Assembly: GCA_031835245.1 (NCBI GenBank)
Contig: JAVKOQ010000021.1
Span: forward strand, 1 to 64,000
Direction: 5' to 3'
DNA from: Balamuthia mandrillaris
Lineage: Eukaryota > Discosea > Longamoebia > Balamuthiidae
Length of the DNA: 64,000 nt
A program made the translations under genes and the position numbers. Of the stretch, positions 34,032 through 44,900 are shown piece by piece (positions within the stretch are counted from its first letter, which is position 1; every line of letters starts with the position of its first letter). The notes under the pieces are model-generated. The model had not been told where the DNA came from. It worked only from the letters and a program-made list of their open reading frames with translations, and made no database searches.

Positions 34032-34805
34032 TTTTCTTTGTGCTCAATTCTACTCTTTTTTCACAGTTTTGTTTAGATGCATTCATCTATAAAGAGTTCA
34101 AGCTGTTGCGAACCGTGGTGAGCCAACTGCGTCGCAAAGTCAAGATGTTGAAGATGCCCGTCTTCGAGGCATGGAACTCTTCTTTGGATGACGTGTTGAT
34201 GTTGGGAAGGGCTTACGTGGAGCGAGTTTGCATGGAGAGGTTCATCGAGAACATCAATCAACTTGATGACCAAAAGGACGCTTCGTTGAAGACGTTGCTC
34301 AAACACGTTTGTTCTCTTTACGGTCTTTCCAGAATCGAAGCTTCACTAGGTTTGGTTATTCTTGTTCTTATTGTTCTTCTTTTGCTCCTTTTTCTCCTTC
34401 TTCTTCTTCTTCTTCTTCTTCTTCTTCTTCTTCTTCTTCTTCTTCTTCTTCTTCTTCTTCTTCTTCTTCTTCTTCTTCTTCTTCTTCTGCTTCTTCTTCT
34501 TCTTCTTCTTCTTCTTTTTTTGTTTTGTTTTATTTTTTTCGTTAGCTGACAAATAGAATTGGTTTTTCAAAAAAATAAAAATAGGGTGGTACATGCAAGC
34601 GCACTACTTTGCACCAAACAAAGCCAAAGCCATTACCAAAGAAATTAACAGGCTGTGCAGAGCGTTACGTCCTCACGCCGAAGCTTTGGTGGATGGCTTC
34701 GGTTTGCCAGAACACATCATCTTTGCTCCGATTGCTGACGATTGGGTGAAAGCCTGCAGCCAAGAATACGAATGCAGCTCACCCAGCAACAACAATAGAG
34801 AATAA
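31857..34805 (+). CDS. Peroxisomal acyl-CoA oxidase with N-terminal PTS2
   Basis: FAD enzyme of the first, H2O2-forming step of peroxisomal beta-oxidation. Exon 1 (ATG 31857 to 32081) carries RLRVVSAHL at residues 15-23, an exact R-L-x5-H-L PTS2 signal. Later exons: KLYEIFKDPLFHPRYDLTMQ; the FAD-contact region ILGCFALTELGHGSNARAIE, QKYWIGNA (32464 to about 33030); AITRKQFGPPREEEVVIMDY, and the catalytic Glu in DIDLTYEGDNTILLQ (to about 33615); ALMEEFRNRLSGRKG (33690-33850); FKLLRTVVSQLRRKVKML (34074 to about 34350); and YMQAHYFAPNKAKAITKEIN, stop at 34805. The protein ends SPSNNNRE, so there is no SKL-type PTS1. Intron 5 is a TTTC repeat and intron 6 a CTT repeat. Confidence 0.95.
33898..34032. 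repeat. TTTC tetranucleotide tract in an acyl-CoA oxidase intron
   Basis: TTTC units interrupted by TTGTCG three times (near 33918, 33950 and 33976), all pyrimidine-rich on the sense strand. Confidence 0.9.
34387..34516. repeat. CTT trinucleotide tract in an acyl-CoA oxidase intron
   Basis: About 40 nearly perfect CTT/TTC units, sense-strand pyrimidine, between the exon ending near 34350 and the last exon starting near 34586. Confidence 0.95.
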
Positions 34806-34912
34806 AGATCATTGAAGGAAGAAAAGGCGTTAAGCTTGCTTGGTGGATTGTATTTTAAATGGAGGGGTAAAAAACAAACAGGTCATGATTCTTTGGTGGT
34901 TTCGTTGTGTTC

Positions 34913-36563
34913 TCAAGAGGAGAGACCCCCTTGCTGCCTGATCTTGTCCAACGTGGCGGACGTGACGTAGCCGGTGTTGACCTCGATGGGGTCTTTGACC
35001 CGTCTGCTGCCTGACTTCTTCTTCGGGAACTTGTCCTGCAAGTTCAAAAACAGCTCAGACCGGACTCGTTCCTGCGCTCGTCTGAATTGAGGCGCTGAAA
35101 GGGCACATCTCTCCGCATTGATCACTGTATTTAACAAAAAAACATCAGCGTGAGAAAAACAAACATGAAGAATGAAGAACAAAAAAAAACACAAACTTTT
35201 TGTGAGAAGGAACTTTCTGAAGTAGGGTCCCTTCTCAAAGATGGGAACCTCTGGCAAACGAGGCTGCGACTCCGCAACCCCATTCTTGTAAGCCATTGAC
35301 AACCTTTTTGTGCGAAAACGAGGATGGAAAATGATTATGAGCAATTCTCATTCATGAGCGAAGCAAAAATAACAGAGAAGAGAAGACTTGCAACTAACCT
35401 GTAAAAGGTTTTGCCGTTCTTATGAATGGGCTGCACGAGAGCAAAAACGTGGTTAAAGTTGGAGATGAAGAGAGCAGGATCGAGCGGTTCCTCCCCCTCG
35501 TAGAACAAAATGACGACAATGTCATTTCCTATAAATCGTTTTCTCTCCCACTGTTGACATTCTTCATCGGTTTTGGCCATGTATTGAAGGTAGGTCGAAA
35601 CGTGGAACATGATCTCGTAGTTACTTTCATCTAACTTTGTGTAATACGTATCTTGATCCACTATTCATTGAAAGAAAGAAAGCAAAAGAACAAAAAGAAA
35701 AAAAAATAGAAGAAAAGAGTCAGCAAAAGAGAAAAGGACGGATAGAAGATAAACAAACGTTTCGCGCTGAGATCGCCGCGATAGCCTTGCCAGCCCATCA
35801 TGTTGATCTTAGTACCCATACATTCCAAAAATTCTTCAAAAGCTGGACTTCCCGTTACTTTTATTTGTCATAGTGGTCAGAAAAAAGAGAAAATGAAACA
35901 GTAACAAATGAGAATGGCAGAAAGTTACCGTTATTGTACATTTGAGTTTCATCTTGCCCGTTTTTACCATACACAACCCCAAGTTTTGAACAGTTGCTTC
36001 GCTATTGTTCGCCAAAGCAAATAAAAAGTAAGAAGACAACACAGAAAAAAAGAAGGAAAGAGAGAACGTACCAGCTTTCCTTCCAAAGCAGCAAATTCAT
36101 TATGAGACTCAGGGTCTCGGATGACATAAAGCCCCTTCGGAGAGAAAGTCGGTTTGAGCATCTTCTTCAGAGCTGCAAGAAGATCTTCCGAGCGAGCGTA
36201 GGACTCTTTCTTCCTGAGCTTGACCCATGAAGCAGGTATTTCCATCCGCCTGTCTCCCTGTTTCGCTCGAATAAGAACTCGGTAGAATCTCTCTTTGGAG
36301 CCGGTTGGAAAGGAACTATCTTTTCGTTCCTCAGACTCCTTTTGTATGGAAATACAGACTGCACCTAAGTTGCATTCGTTGCCGATAATATTTGCATGAA
36401 CTGTACACACGTGTTCAAAACAGGTAAGTAAAATATAAATGGTCATAGGAAACAAAAACAAAAAGAGAAGCGATAGAGTTCAGAAAGACTAATCATAAAA
36501 CAACTCATGACACTAGGTGTCAAATAGTGATTGAGCATAAATTTCATCTTTTGTTGAGGAGTG

Positions 36564-36595
<32 letters not shown>

Positions 36596-37258
36596 AAAAA
36601 AATAACTAAAAGAGATTCTGGGGAGAAAGCAAGTACCTGTCTGATTCAAGAAATAACGACAATAATCAAAGATGTTGATGTGCTCCTTCAACACCAATTC
36701 TTCCTCAGTTGGCGGCGTCTTGGCGGTCGGCTCCTCAATAAAGTAACCAGGAGAAGACAGCCACAGAGACTCAGCCACTCCTTGACCAGAGATCAAAGAG
36801 GCAGTGCTAGTTCGAGCGCTATTGATGAGCTCGTAGCTGGTGCCAGGAGGAGCCTCCCATGATTTGCGGTCGGAGGGGACCAGCTGCATTTTCTCTTCCT
36901 TGCCATGGCTAATGTAGACTTCGGGAGCAACGCTTTCGGTGCGTGGTCGGCGTTTCTTGCGAATAACTTTCAGATTTTCTAAGACTGCATTTCGAAAAGT
37001 GTTTTGTTGTTATATCGAATCAAAATATAAAAAAGAAAAACGAAGGAAGGCCAAAGAAAACAAACCTTGAGCATCAATAGGGTTGCCGTTCTCACGAAGG
37101 TCAAAAGGCCTCGAAGACAAAACTTGCAGGAAACACTCTGGTATGACTTTAACGCGATTGTCGGTAAAGTCCAGCTTTGCCAACGCTGCAGCTTCGCTAG
37201 TTCTTCCGGCAATTCCTGTGTAATGACAGTGGAAAAGAGCCGCAATGTCAAATGAGGA

Positions 37259-37293
<35 letters not shown>

Positions 37294-38625
37294 GAGCGAA
37301 AGAAGAGGAAAGAGAGAACGAACAGTCAGTTTGTTGCCTTGCAACAACAATTCTTCCAGCTTGGCCATCTTATTCATGTCCGGCGGCAGACTCTCTAACA
37401 AGTTGAAGCTCGCGTCCAAAAACGTTAGCTGCTCCAAACAAACAATCGACGGTGGCAGCTCCGCCAGTTCATTAGAAGAAAGATCCAAATGAGACAACGT
37501 CCCAGCACAGGCCTGCAACAGACATTCAGGCACATCGCTCAGTTCATTGTCAGAGCAGTCCAAGGAGACGAGGTGTTTGAAGGAGGCGAAGACGTTCTCC
37601 GGAAGTTGAGTTAGTTTGTTTTCGCTCAGGTTGAGAGTTTCGAGAGCGTTTAGCTTTTCAAAGTCTTCCGGAAGTTGTGTGATATTGTTTTTGCCTTTTA
37701 AAAGGGATACGAGCAAATGAGACAAAGAAGGGATAACGAGAAACAGAAAAGAGAAACGCACAAAGGTCTAAATGCAAGAGATAGCTCAACGAGCAAACAT
37801 GCGTGGGGACAGAAGGTCCCAAGCCAATGCCGCGTAGAGATAGTTTCTCTTTCGTCTTTCCCACAAAGGCTGTTTGTATCGCATTACTCAGTCTTTCTTC
37901 CACACTGGCTCCTGATGGCTGCATCGAGGCATGGCGGTTAATAACGAGAAAAAAACAAAACAAAGCACAGAGGAGAAAGAGAAAAGAATGTTTACCATAA
38001 GAGCCTCTGAAGAATCGCCGCTCATGGCTGCTCCAACGCCTCCGCTCGCCACTGAACAAATGTAAGCAACGGGTGAGGCTTTACAAGGCAACATGAAAGT
38101 ACACATTAAAGGGAACGACAAGAAGTAAAGTAAGAAGTAGTACCAGTTGTGATGCGAAGCTTCAACCATTGGAAGTGAGAACGAGGGTTAACGCAAGGCT
38201 CCACAAACATATGATTGTTTTTGTTAATAAAAGTGCTGATCGAAGTGAACTTGTACGACTGTTGTTTGGCGATGATGATGACGCCGCCTTCCATGTCATT
38301 CCGGATGTTGTTGAAGTGACAGATCTTCCCCTTCTTAATGTAGTCGACTGTAAAGGCGCCAGGAAGGCCGCTGTAGCGCAGCAAGAAGGTTCCTTCTTTG
38401 CCTGTCTCCGAGAGAAGCCGTTCGGAAGCTTGTCTGCTTTGATTGCCATGAAACCATCTATTGATTGTAAAGCAAAATCACGAGCGCATGTTTGTTTCTT
38501 CTTTCGCTCCTCAAACAAAAAAAAGATAACCCAAAACGAAAAGGAGAAAGCGTACACGTTGCCTTGTTGCAGCAAGTCTGTTATCTAATTTGAACAAGTT
38601 AAAACAAAGAAAATGAGAAGAGAAG

Positions 38626-38662
<37 letters not shown>

Positions 38663-39410
38663 GACAAAGTAGAAATGCCGAAAAACAGACAACGAAAGAA
38701 CAAGAGCAAAAAAAGTTACTTTTTCTAAGGACTTTTCGGGAGGGCCAAAGCGCATCAGGAATAGCGTGAACTGCTTTTTCGTTACAAGCGGATTCTCTTC
38801 TTCCTGTTCTCCTGTTCATTCGAATAGAAGCAAGATACAACGAAAAGAGCAAATGAAGAAAAAATGAAAGCGGAAAGTAGAAAACCAAAAGAGAAAAGGA
38901 GTCAACAAGACGAATGAGAATAAAGTCACAAGAACGACTCTTGTTTGCAGTATGAAAAAAGAAGAACATGAAAAGAACAACAAGCAGCACAACAAGAGAC
39001 GCAACCTAACAGCGAGGAACAGAGAGAGCAAGAAAGAGAGAGAAGAGAGAAACGAAACCATGGTCGCAAAAGATGACAGACAAGCAAACAGCGTTGAGCT
39101 CGGTGTAGCTAACACCGACATTGGCCAAAAAGCCTTCCGCAAACTTCCCGACTGGAATGGCCTGGTTACCCATTTTTTTTTTAATGTTTTACAAAATATT
39201 TAAAAAAGAAGGAGAAAATACGGAGTAAAAAAAAAATATGAAAATAACATAAAAAATGCAAAAAAAAAACTTGGAGGAAATGCAGAGTGACAGAACGAAG
39301 AAAGGCCTAACCTGTGCGTTGGAACTAAGTCCCGCGAGCTCACAAGCAGCGTTCCAGACCTTGTCCATAAAGTCATGGAATTGAGTGGTCTTCACCGGCA
39401 CCGCCTCCAT
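34913..39410 (-). CDS. SH2-LRR-RapGAP signalling protein
   Basis: Exon 1 (ATG 39410) begins MEAVPVKTTQFHDFMDKVWN. Next come a helical region (SYTELNAVCLSVIFCDHG near 39100; NPLVTKKQFTLFLMRFGPPE near 38770) and an SH2 domain (about 38460-38140): NRWFHGNQSRQASERLLSET, GTFLLRYSG with the phosphotyrosine-binding Arg, KICHFNNI. Leucine-rich repeats follow (about 37830-37090; LPEDFEKLNALETLNLSENK), then a linker and a Rap/Ran-GAP domain: FEEFLECMGTKINMMGWQGY (about 35850), YEIMFHVSTYLQY, KRFIGNDIVVILFYEGEEPL (35660-35400). In the GNDIVV segment the Asn is the catalytic thumb of Rap1GAP. Stop at 34913. Near 37190 the last LRR changes frame by one base (EELAKL then AALAKLDFTDNRVKVIP), which is a sequence error or a real indel. 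It probably couples phosphotyrosine binding to Rap/Ras shut-off. Confidence 0.85.
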
Positions 39411-39809
39411 CACGCTTCTTCTACTTCTTTCTTTCTTCGCCTGCTTTTTTTTTTTCCCAAATCCTTCCTTCTCTACTTTCTTTCTTCTCTTGTGAGGGCA
39501 GGGCAGGGCAATGCAGGGCAGAGTGCTACGTTGTGTGTGCGTGTGAGAGAGGTGGTGGTTACCGAACACCCTTCTCTTTTTTTTTTCCCCGTCACCTCCT
39601 CTCCTCCTTGTTGCTTGTTGTTGTTGTTGGAGGTTATTTATTTTTTTTTTATTTGCCCCTAAACAAAATGCGGTAACTCATCGCGTTTCCTCCTGCTGTC
39701 CGCATTATATCTATAAATGGATATCTTTGATTAATTAATTTAGCAAAAAATGACTCCTCGCCTATTCTCATCGTGTCGGCATGAGGAATTATGTCCATAT
39801 GGAATTGTT

Positions 39810-39815
39810 GTCGAC
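39810..39815. promoter_or_regulatory. GTCGAC element in a divergent promoter
   Basis: Lies between the SH2-LRR-RapGAP start (39410) and the SDR start (39913), with GTGTCGGCAT near 39774 and TTAATTAATTTA near 39730. The same words occur in the 31.7-kb promoter. Regulatory role is inferred. Confidence 0.35.
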
Positions 39816-39912
39816 GATCATAGTTTATCTGATTTTTGGTTGGTTGTGAGAAAAATTGAAGTAAAATTCCACTCATTCCATACATTCTAGAGTAAAACAG
39901 CGGAAAGGGAGG

Positions 39913-40829
39913 ATGGAGGGCCAAAGGAGGGTGTGCATCGTCACGGGGGCGGCCAACGGGGTTGGCAAGGGCATCGCTTTGCACTTTTTGCGGCATGACT
40001 ACAACGTGGTGGTGGCCGACATCGACGCCGCTGCCGGCCAGCGTTTCCTCGACGACTATCAAGCGGCTTCCGCTTCCTCCCCCACCGAAGCGTTCTTTGT
40101 GGAAACGAACGTTGGCGATGAGGAGAGCGTGAAGCGGATGGTCGAGAAGGTGACCGCCAAGTTCGGAAGGATCGACTGCCTCATCAACAACGCGGCCATG
40201 GCCTATCCTTACTTCCGCAGCGGCTCCTCCCTGGAGGACGTCTCCTTTGAGGAGTGGCGCAGGTTCATGAACGTCAACCTGGACAGCATCTTCCTGTGTT
40301 GCAAGTACGCCGTGCCGTACCTCAAGAAGAGCCCCTCCGCCGCTATCATCAACATCTCCTCCACTCGTCACCACCAAAGCGAACCCAACACTGAGGTTTA
40401 TTTTTTGCTTTCTCTACTTTTGCGTGCTTTAGTAATGACTCATCATCACCTCTCAAAACAACTGCAACACCAAAGGCATACTGCGCGACCAAAGGCGGGG
40501 TGGTCTCCATGACGCACGCCCTGGCCAGCACGTTGGGTGCTCACCTCCCCAAGAAAGGGGAGGAGCAAGCGGAGGAGGCCAAAGTCTATCCCATTCGCGT
40601 CAACTGCATCTCTCCCGGATGGATCTCCGTGCCCAGCCAAGGCATCGCCCACCTCACCGAGGTGGACCACAAGCAACACCCGGCGGGGAGGGTGGGACGT
40701 CCTGAGGACGTTGGCAAGCTGGCCTTGTTCCTGGCCAGAGAGGAGGAGAGCGGGTTCATCACCGGACAAAACTTTTTCATTGATGGTGGCATCACCAAGA
40801 AGATGATTTATCTCTCTGACTTTCACTAA
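39913..40829 (+). CDS. Short-chain dehydrogenase/reductase (classical SDR)
   Basis: Two exons, 39913-40395 and 40476-40829, join in phase 0 to 278 residues. Rossmann motif TGAANGVG near the N-terminus with VVVADIDAAAG (acidic residues after strand 2, favouring NAD(H)); NNAAMAYPYF (NNAG-like); the catalytic Ser in IINISSTRHHQ; YCATK with the Tyr and Lys at the start of exon 2; and NCISPGWISV. The C-terminal FITGQNFFIDGG is typical of classical SDRs. The substrate cannot be told. GC content is higher than in the neighbours. Confidence 0.95.
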
Positions 40830-40984
40830 AGTCCTATGCACACATCATTCTTGGTTTGTTTTCTTTATTTGTTGAGAGCTAACACACCAAACCATACACA
40901 AAAAGTAAGAATTATACATGCAGAGTGCACTCTTGCTTCTCTTACTCCCCTCATCCTCGATGCTTCCCAAGTGTTTTCTCAAAG

Positions 40985-41656
40985 TCAATCTTCTTTGGCT
41001 AAGGAATCTCTTGCCACATACCACACCCTTGTTGTTGCTGGGCGCCGATGAGCGTTTGTAGTTTGCATAAGGTCGATTTTTGCTCCCTCCTCCTTCACCT
41101 CCGATATAAGGCCATTTATACGAGCCACCTTTTCTTCAAAGTACTCCTTGCGAGACTGTTGGCTCAAAGTTAGTTCCTCCGCTTTGCCGAGCCCCAGCTG
41201 AATGATCTCAAAGTTGTGGAGGTACTTGGCGAGCTCTCCTTGAACTTTGGTGTTGTTCCGGTCCAACAGCTCGAACTTTTCCACGATGAGCAACAGTTCA
41301 TTGTTGAGTCTTTTGAGGTCACTCCAGCTGGAGCATCCCCAGTTCGGTTTGTCGTTGAATATGTCCCAAATTTCTGTTTTCATCTCCAGCCCACAGCGAA
41401 AGGTCTTAAGAAGGTTTGGGACTATATAGAGGAAGGAAAAGGTTAGTCGCAGGTTTTTGCATACCGCATAATGAAAAAGATAACAAGCAGAAAACCCACC
41501 TTGCAGGGAAGTCACCACCTCTCCAACGTATAGCTCATCACCCTTGTTTTTGATATGGTAGCTGTACTGCTTAACCTCGGAGATGTTCTCCACGCGAGCT
41601 ATTATTTCCTCGTTCGTTGCATGCAGAGCACGTATCTTGGGGAAGAGCTGGTCCAT
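40985..41656 (-). CDS. Hypothetical coiled-coil protein, 197 residues
   Basis: Two exons (41656-41500 and 41421-40985) join in frame. It begins MDQLFPKIRALHATNEEIIA and is helical throughout (SDLKRLNNELLLIVEKFELL, GKAEELTLSQQSRKEYFEEK, ARINGLISEVKEEGAKIDLM), with a conserved-looking core around KTEIWDIFNDKPNWGCSSW. No family is recognised. The ordered, non-repetitive sequence and clean splice make it a likely real gene, perhaps a complex subunit. Confidence 0.7.
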   Translation of the reverse strand: MDQLFPKIRALHATNEEIIARVENISEVKQYSYHIKNKGDELYVGEVVTSLQGGFSACYLFHYAVCKNLRLTFSFLYIVPNLLKTFRCGLEMKTEIWDIFNDKPNWGCSSWSDLKRLNNELLLIVEKFELLDRNNTKVQGELAKYLHNFEIIQLGLGKAEELTLSQQSRKEYFEEKVARINGLISEVKEEGAKIDLMQTTNAHRRPATTRVWYVARDSLAKED

Positions 41657-41696
41657 TGTTTGTTGTTGCACCCTTCGTTCAATTAAATTAAAAAAT

Positions 41697-41764
41697 TCTC
41701 CCTTCTCATCTCCCTGTCTCCTCTCTCTGCTCTCTCTTCTCTCTCTTTCTACTCTCTCCCTGTC

Positions 41765-41802
<38 letters not shown>

Positions 41803-41806
41803 TCTC

Positions 41807-41847
<41 letters not shown>

Positions 41848-41872
41848 CATCGTTCTTGTCCTTCTCTCTCTA
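41697..41872. repeat. CT-rich microsatellite, intergenic
   Basis: CTCTCT runs with CTCTGCTCTC insertions between the coiled-coil gene start and the end of the deubiquitinase gene. One of the few such tracts outside an intron. Confidence 0.9.
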
Positions 41873-41914
41873 AAGAACACAAATTGTCAGCAACAAGCTG
41901 TTTGTATTGGATGC

Positions 41915-44900
41915 TCAGCTACCAAAGCGAATGGCGGCATACTTGTCGCTGTGCCGTTGTACAATTTCTTCCTCTTTCTCTGCATCTCCTTCCTTTTCCT
42001 TACCTTTCTTCTCTGCTCCTTCTTCTTGTTCTTCCGTCTCTTTCGGCTCTTCTTCTTCTTCTTCAAGAAGGAAACGTTGAACTTGATCATAGCAAGCTTG
42101 TAACTTGGCTTGTGGCTTGTCAAACTTCTCCCAATAAACCGTGGTGAAGGTTCTCTTTTTGGTGAGAAAGTTTTGAAGGTCTGGCCACCAAAGGTCTTGT
42201 GTGGAACGAAGATAAGAGGCCGCAAATTTGTTCTCGTTGGCTAATTCCATCATGAAGTGAATTGTGGCAAAGACGAAGCTTGGTTTGTCTCCTTTCGGCG
42301 TTTTCATAATGGATAAAATGCCTCCCTCTGTTGGATCATTTCAGATGTTAGGCTCAGAGAGAACAACGAAGAGAACGATGAAGAAATCAAAGAGGAGACA
42401 ACAAAGCGAAGAGAGTGCGAAGTGAAATACCTTTAGGATTGAGAGTAAGCTCAATGCGCCAATGTTGAAGGCTGTCTTTCATGCGAAGCAGATTGGTGAG
42501 GACAGGGAAGACGTGTTCCATGGCATCCACTTCGGTGATCTCTTTGAACAGACAAGACAACACGAAGTATGACCTCTCTTCATCCTCCCAAGATAAGTGA
42601 GTCGTAACGATGTTGTTGGTTGTGTGGTTGTATCCTTGTTTCATCATACTCTCAAAGAAGGGCTAACATATTTATAAATATGTTAGACAATAATACAGAA
42701 AAAAAAAAAAAGAAGACAGAAAGGCGAAGGAGAAATGAAGAGAGAAAAGAAACGTACCTTATTGAACAATAGACGACGCGATTTAAGGTGAAGAGGAGCA
42801 AATGTAGGATCGTCAGGCCACGCTGTGGGCGGTCTCTTGGGAGCAAGCGCTTTGGTGGCTGGCGTCTCCACCGATCGCATGATGGCAGCGAAGGCATCCA
42901 TGAACGTTTCGAGGTTAGGAGAGACTCTGTTGACTTCTCCGATGTGAACTCTTCTTGGTCCGGTCCAGTAAGGGCTGAACTCACCCATGTAAAAGTCCAC
43001 CAGAATGCCAATCATTCCTCTGTCGATAAGATACATCCTCTAGGAATTGCAAAAGTAAGCTCCAATGAGAAAATGAAGTAAAAGATAAGGAAGAGGAAGA
43101 ACGAAAGAAAAAGAAACCTGTTCATAACCCAATTCAGCGAATTGGTGGAAGATCCAAAAGTATTGTTGGAAGCGTCTCCATGCCCTTCTTGTTCCCTCCA
43201 TCTATTTCAACACCAACGTTAGTGAAAAGGAGGGACGGGAGAGAGAGATGGGAACTGACGTTTTCGATCATATACTCTATAAAGTTGACGCTGGAAGTGG
43301 TTGATGAATGATTGTAAGACTTCTCCTCTTTCTCCAACGGCGGTCTCTGTTCCTCCTCTTCCAAAATTTGAAGCATGGCATCCTTTCTCTCCTCTCTCTC
43401 CTTTCTCAAAGTCTCCGTTTCTATTTGGCTCAACGTGGACAAAACAGAGACAATCAGCCCGGCGAAGCCCTCACGAACAACTTGGTGGATGGTGTCGATG
43501 AGATGGTACTGGAACCATTGTTTCTTTTGTTCGTTGGCTAATGTCGATAAGAACCAGCGACAAGCCTTTTAAAAAATAAAAGGTGTGGTTTAGAAAAAAG
43601 AATAGGCGAAACAAGAAAAAGGTAACTTACGGGAACGTGGAACTTATAGAGAGCAACAAGAGAAGACATGAAAGTCTTGTACAGCTTCTCATCCTCAGCA
43701 CCATTGCGGACCAGCGTGTCCATCATTCTTGTTGCAAAGTGAATTAGACGGAACGATTCATCTTCTTCTAACTTGCCTTCTACTTCTGTTTAATTTTGAA
43801 TCAGTCAGTTTTAAAGGGTAAGAGGAAAGGAAAAAAAAAAACAAACCTAAAACAGGGGTGGAAGGAGTGGGCACTAATCCAAAGAGATTAGCCAAGAATT
43901 GGATGTACTCCTGTTGGTACATGTGCTTGCTACGCATGACTTTGTGGTTGTTCTTCCAAACGTACTTCAACACCGTTTCCGGCATTACTTCAGAAAATAG
44001 GTCTTCCAAAGGATCCACATTCTTTTCTTTTCCTGCTTTGTCTTTTCCTTTGTCTTTTCCATTCTCGCTTTCGTGTTCTTCTATTATTGGTGTTGCTGGA
44101 AGAGGACCAATAAATGGAGAAGATGATGATGAAGAGGATGGCGAAGAGCTGCCATTTTCTGTTGAGAGTTGTTGAGAAATGACGTTGCGTTGAGCGGTTT
44201 GAATGGCTTCTGGAATGGGGAAGACTTCTGGCTCTGGTACAATTCTCTGATAGAACAAAATGTAGGCGCTGTTTGGTGTCTTTTCACCACCAAAGCACTC
44301 TCTTGCCACATTCTAAAAATGTGGAGAAAATAAGCATTTTGCAAGAGAATTTAACATCATAGCAGGAAAAAGATAAGACAAGAGAAGGAAGAGGTACCTT
44401 GATGTCCCAAGGAGTGACGTAGGCATCGTTGAACTCGTACCAGTTACCAGGTGACTTCGTTCGTTCTTTTATGTAGGAATAGTAATGTCCTGCTTCTTGT
44501 GATCCTGTAAAGTGAAAAGAGCTAAGTACAACATGAATCATGATAAGATAAAAGAGGTAGACAGAAGTACCTGTGTGCACCAAAATGCCAACAAGTTCGT
44601 ACTGATAGTACGATTCGGGCAAAGTACGTGGGAATATTTCAGACCAATCCACTATTGATTTGGTTGAACGAAGCAATTATTCTCCAGAAGTAATAGGGAG
44701 AGAAAGGGAAAAGGAGAACAAAAATACCATCTTCAGCAGAGTCACCACGTTTAGCTTTCTCTCTGTCGATGAGTTCTTTTCTGTTCAAACCTTCAGCAGT
44801 GAATGGCTCCATGTTGAGCCTCAACGGAAACTCGAAACGGTCCGTCACTTTGAACTGTTTGATGTCTCCCATCGCATCGATGCTATAGTCGAAGCGTTTC

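Noticed and set aside
34346-34594. Poly-Lys, poly-Ser, poly-Leu and poly-Phe frames
   Set aside because: All are readings of the CTT repeat in an acyl-CoA oxidase intron.
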